A DNA stretch of 10,161 nucleotides from CAG-791 sp002392385 (GTDB lineage Bacteria; Bacillota; Clostridia; Lachnospirales; Lachnospiraceae). The DNA lies in assembly GCA_946616295.1 (NCBI GenBank), contig CAMOIU010000075.1, positions 1 through 10,161 on the forward strand, in the 5' to 3' direction. Both the position numbers and the translations under genes were made by a program. Below the pieces are notes generated by a model, which did no database searches, was not told the DNA's origin, and saw nothing but the letters and a program-made list of their open reading frames with translations. Below, one piece after another: positions 6,524 through 10,161 of the stretch; the stretch's first letter is position 1, and every line of letters begins with the position of its first letter.

Positions 6524-6559
6524 CCCTCCCTTCAGTCCCTTCAGATCATGACTGAAAAG
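6524..6559 (-). promoter_or_regulatory. rpsU leader: tandem repeat and competing hairpins at the ribosome binding site
   Basis: The minus strand holds CTGAAGGGA twice in a row (6544 to 6527), and the second copy merges with the ribosome binding site GGGAGGG (6530 to 6524). One upstream arm, CTTTTCAG (6559 to 6552), can pair with the first copy (CTGAAGGG, 6544 to 6537; 8 bp including two G-U pairs, 7-base loop). Alternatively CTTTTCAGTC (6559 to 6550) can pair with GACTGAAGGG (6537 to 6528; 10 bp including two G-U pairs), which takes in the first bases of the ribosome binding site. The two structures exclude each other. A regulatory role is inference. Confidence 0.4.
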
Positions 6560-6606
6560 GTTATTATTATATGATCGGGCTCCACGCCCACGCACATACA
6601 AGTGAA

Positions 6607-6634
6607 ATTATAGCATATTCAAAAATTGTGTCAA
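6607..6634 (-). promoter_or_regulatory. Strong sigma-A promoter of rpsU
   Basis: On the minus strand, a perfect -35 TTGACA (6634 to 6629) and a perfect -10 TATAAT (6612 to 6607) are 16 bases apart, and the -10 is extended by TG one base before it. Transcription would start near 6600, giving a leader of about 84 bases. The -35 lies only ten bases past the alaS stop. This is the only near-consensus promoter seen in the window and probably also drives proA to scpB by read-through. Confidence 0.9.
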
Positions 6635-6643
6635 TAACTAATC

Positions 6644-9328
<2,685 letters not shown>

Positions 9329-9352
9329 GATTTCCTCACTTACAAAAAATGT

Positions 9353-10161
9353 TTAAAAATCAAACTTGTCTGAGAACCAGTTATCCAGGTCTTCGATCTT
9401 CACGCGGACCTGCTCCATGCTGTCGCGCATGCGGATCGTGACGGCGCCGTCGGTCTCGGACTCGAAGTCATAGGTCAGGCAGAAGGGCGTGCCGATCTCA
9501 TCCTGTCTGCGATAGCGCTTGCCGATGTTGCCGCGGTCGTCGTACTCGCAGTTGTACTTCTTGCAGAGTTGGCGGTAGATCGGGAAGGCCTTGTCGGTCA
9601 GCTTCTTGGACAGGGGCAGGACACCGATCTTGACGGGTGCCAGTGCCGGATGGAAACGCATGACCGTGCGCATGTCGCCGCCCTCCAGCTCCTCCTCGTC
9701 GTAAGCGGCGCACAGGAAGGCCAGCGTCACGCGGTCGGCGCCCAGCGAAGGCTCCACGACGTAGGGCACGTAGCGGGTCTTCTTGACATCGTCAAAATAG
9801 GTCATGTCCTCGCCGGACTCGTTCTGATGCTGGGTCAGGTCGTAGTCCGTGCGGTCGGCGATGCCCCAGAGCTCGCCCCAGCCGAAGGGGAACAGGAACT
9901 CGATGTCCGTGGTCGCCTTGGAATAGAAGGACAGTTCCTCCTTGTCGTGGTCGCGCATCCTGGTCTCCTCGGGCTTGAGGCCGAGGGTCATCAGCCAGTT
10001 CCAGCAGAAATCCTTCCAGTAGGCGAACCACTCGAGATCGGTGTCGGGCTCGCAGAAGAACTCCATCTCCATCTGCTCGAATTCTCTCGTGCGGAAGGTG
10101 AAGTTGCCGGGCGTGATCTCATTGCGGAAGGACTTGCCGATCTGGCAGATGCCGAAGGGGA
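9353..10161 (-). CDS. glyS: Glycyl-tRNA synthetase, alpha2 type (partial, C-terminal part)
   Basis: The last 269 codons of a class II synthetase; the N-terminus is beyond the right edge. The reading frame stays open to the edge, and the visible part begins with the motif 2 region (GICQIGKSFRNEITP, then FTFRTREFEQMEMEF). Further on are GWGELWGIADRTDYDL, the motif 3 region PSLGADRVTLAFL, and the C-terminal anticodon-binding domain from about PALAPVKIGVLPLSKKL to VTIRMRDSMEQVRVKIEDL. This is the single-chain homodimeric GlyRS found in many Gram-positive bacteria, not the alpha/beta two-subunit form. It attaches glycine to tRNA-Gly. The stop is 24 bases before alaS with no terminator between, which points to one transcript for both synthetases. 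An internal ATG at 10072 is not the start, because conserved motif 2 sequence lies upstream of it in frame. Confidence 0.96.
   Translation of the reverse strand, partial: PFGICQIGKSFRNEITPGNFTFRTREFEQMEMEFFCEPDTDLEWFAYWKDFCWNWLMTLGLKPEETRMRDHDKEELSFYSKATTDIEFLFPFGWGELWGIADRTDYDLTQHQNESGEDMTYFDDVKKTRYVPYVVEPSLGADRVTLAFLCAAYDEEELEGGDMRTVMRFHPALAPVKIGVLPLSKKLTDKAFPIYRQLCKKYNCEYDDRGNIGKRYRRQDEIGTPFCLTYDFESETDGAVTIRMRDSMEQVRVKIEDLDNWFSDKFDF

Noticed and set aside
6561..6600. A second promoter (TATAAT near 6570) within the rpsU leader
   Set aside because: No -35-like sequence lies at a proper distance, while the perfect promoter at 6607-6634 explains rpsU transcription.
9329..9352. A possible T-box or other leader upstream of alaS
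   Set aside because: Only 24 AT-rich bases separate glyS and alaS, too few for a T-box, and no promoter or hairpin was seen.

Overview
The window reads as a housekeeping stretch of a Gram-positive, high-GC member of the Clostridia, most likely Lachnospiraceae or a close relative. This is an inference from three things: strong AGGAGG-type ribosome binding sites, the single-chain (alpha2) type of glycyl-tRNA synthetase, and a sodium-pump decarboxylase cluster whose OadG-like subunit is a lipoprotein. All ten genes lie on the minus strand, so transcription runs from high to low coordinates. No mobile element, CRISPR array, tRNA, rRNA or phage gene was seen, and no gap between genes exceeds about 130 bases.

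In transcription order, the 3' part of glyS (glycyl-tRNA synthetase, cut by the right edge) is followed 24 bases later by a complete alaS (alanyl-tRNA synthetase). A very strong promoter (TTGACA, 16 bases, TATAAT with an extended -10) then starts a new unit at rpsU (ribosomal protein S21). The rpsU leader holds a tandem 9-base repeat able to form two mutually exclusive hairpins, one of which takes in the start of the ribosome binding site. A 9-bp stem terminator sits between rpsU and proA.

proA (gamma-glutamyl phosphate reductase), a membrane-anchored metallophosphoesterase, scpA and scpB follow with overlapping ends (4 bp, 17 bp and an unusual 172 bp), so they look translationally coupled. 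No separate promoter was seen for this group; it probably depends on read-through past the rpsU terminator. ScpA carries a long acidic Pro/Glu-rich tail that runs on, in another frame, over the first 57 codons of scpB.

After a 111-base gap with its own extended -10 promoter comes a biotin-dependent, sodium-translocating acyl-CoA decarboxylase cluster: the carboxyltransferase subunit, an OadG-family lipoprotein subunit, and the start of the biotin carrier protein, cut by the left edge. The membrane beta subunit would be expected next, outside the window. The cluster would couple decarboxylation of an acyl-CoA to sodium export; the substrate cannot be settled from this sequence.

Nothing here makes a convincing case for a wholly new system. 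The items most worth a second look are the scpA/scpB overlap, the rpsU leader, and the extracytoplasmic domain on the OadG-like subunit.
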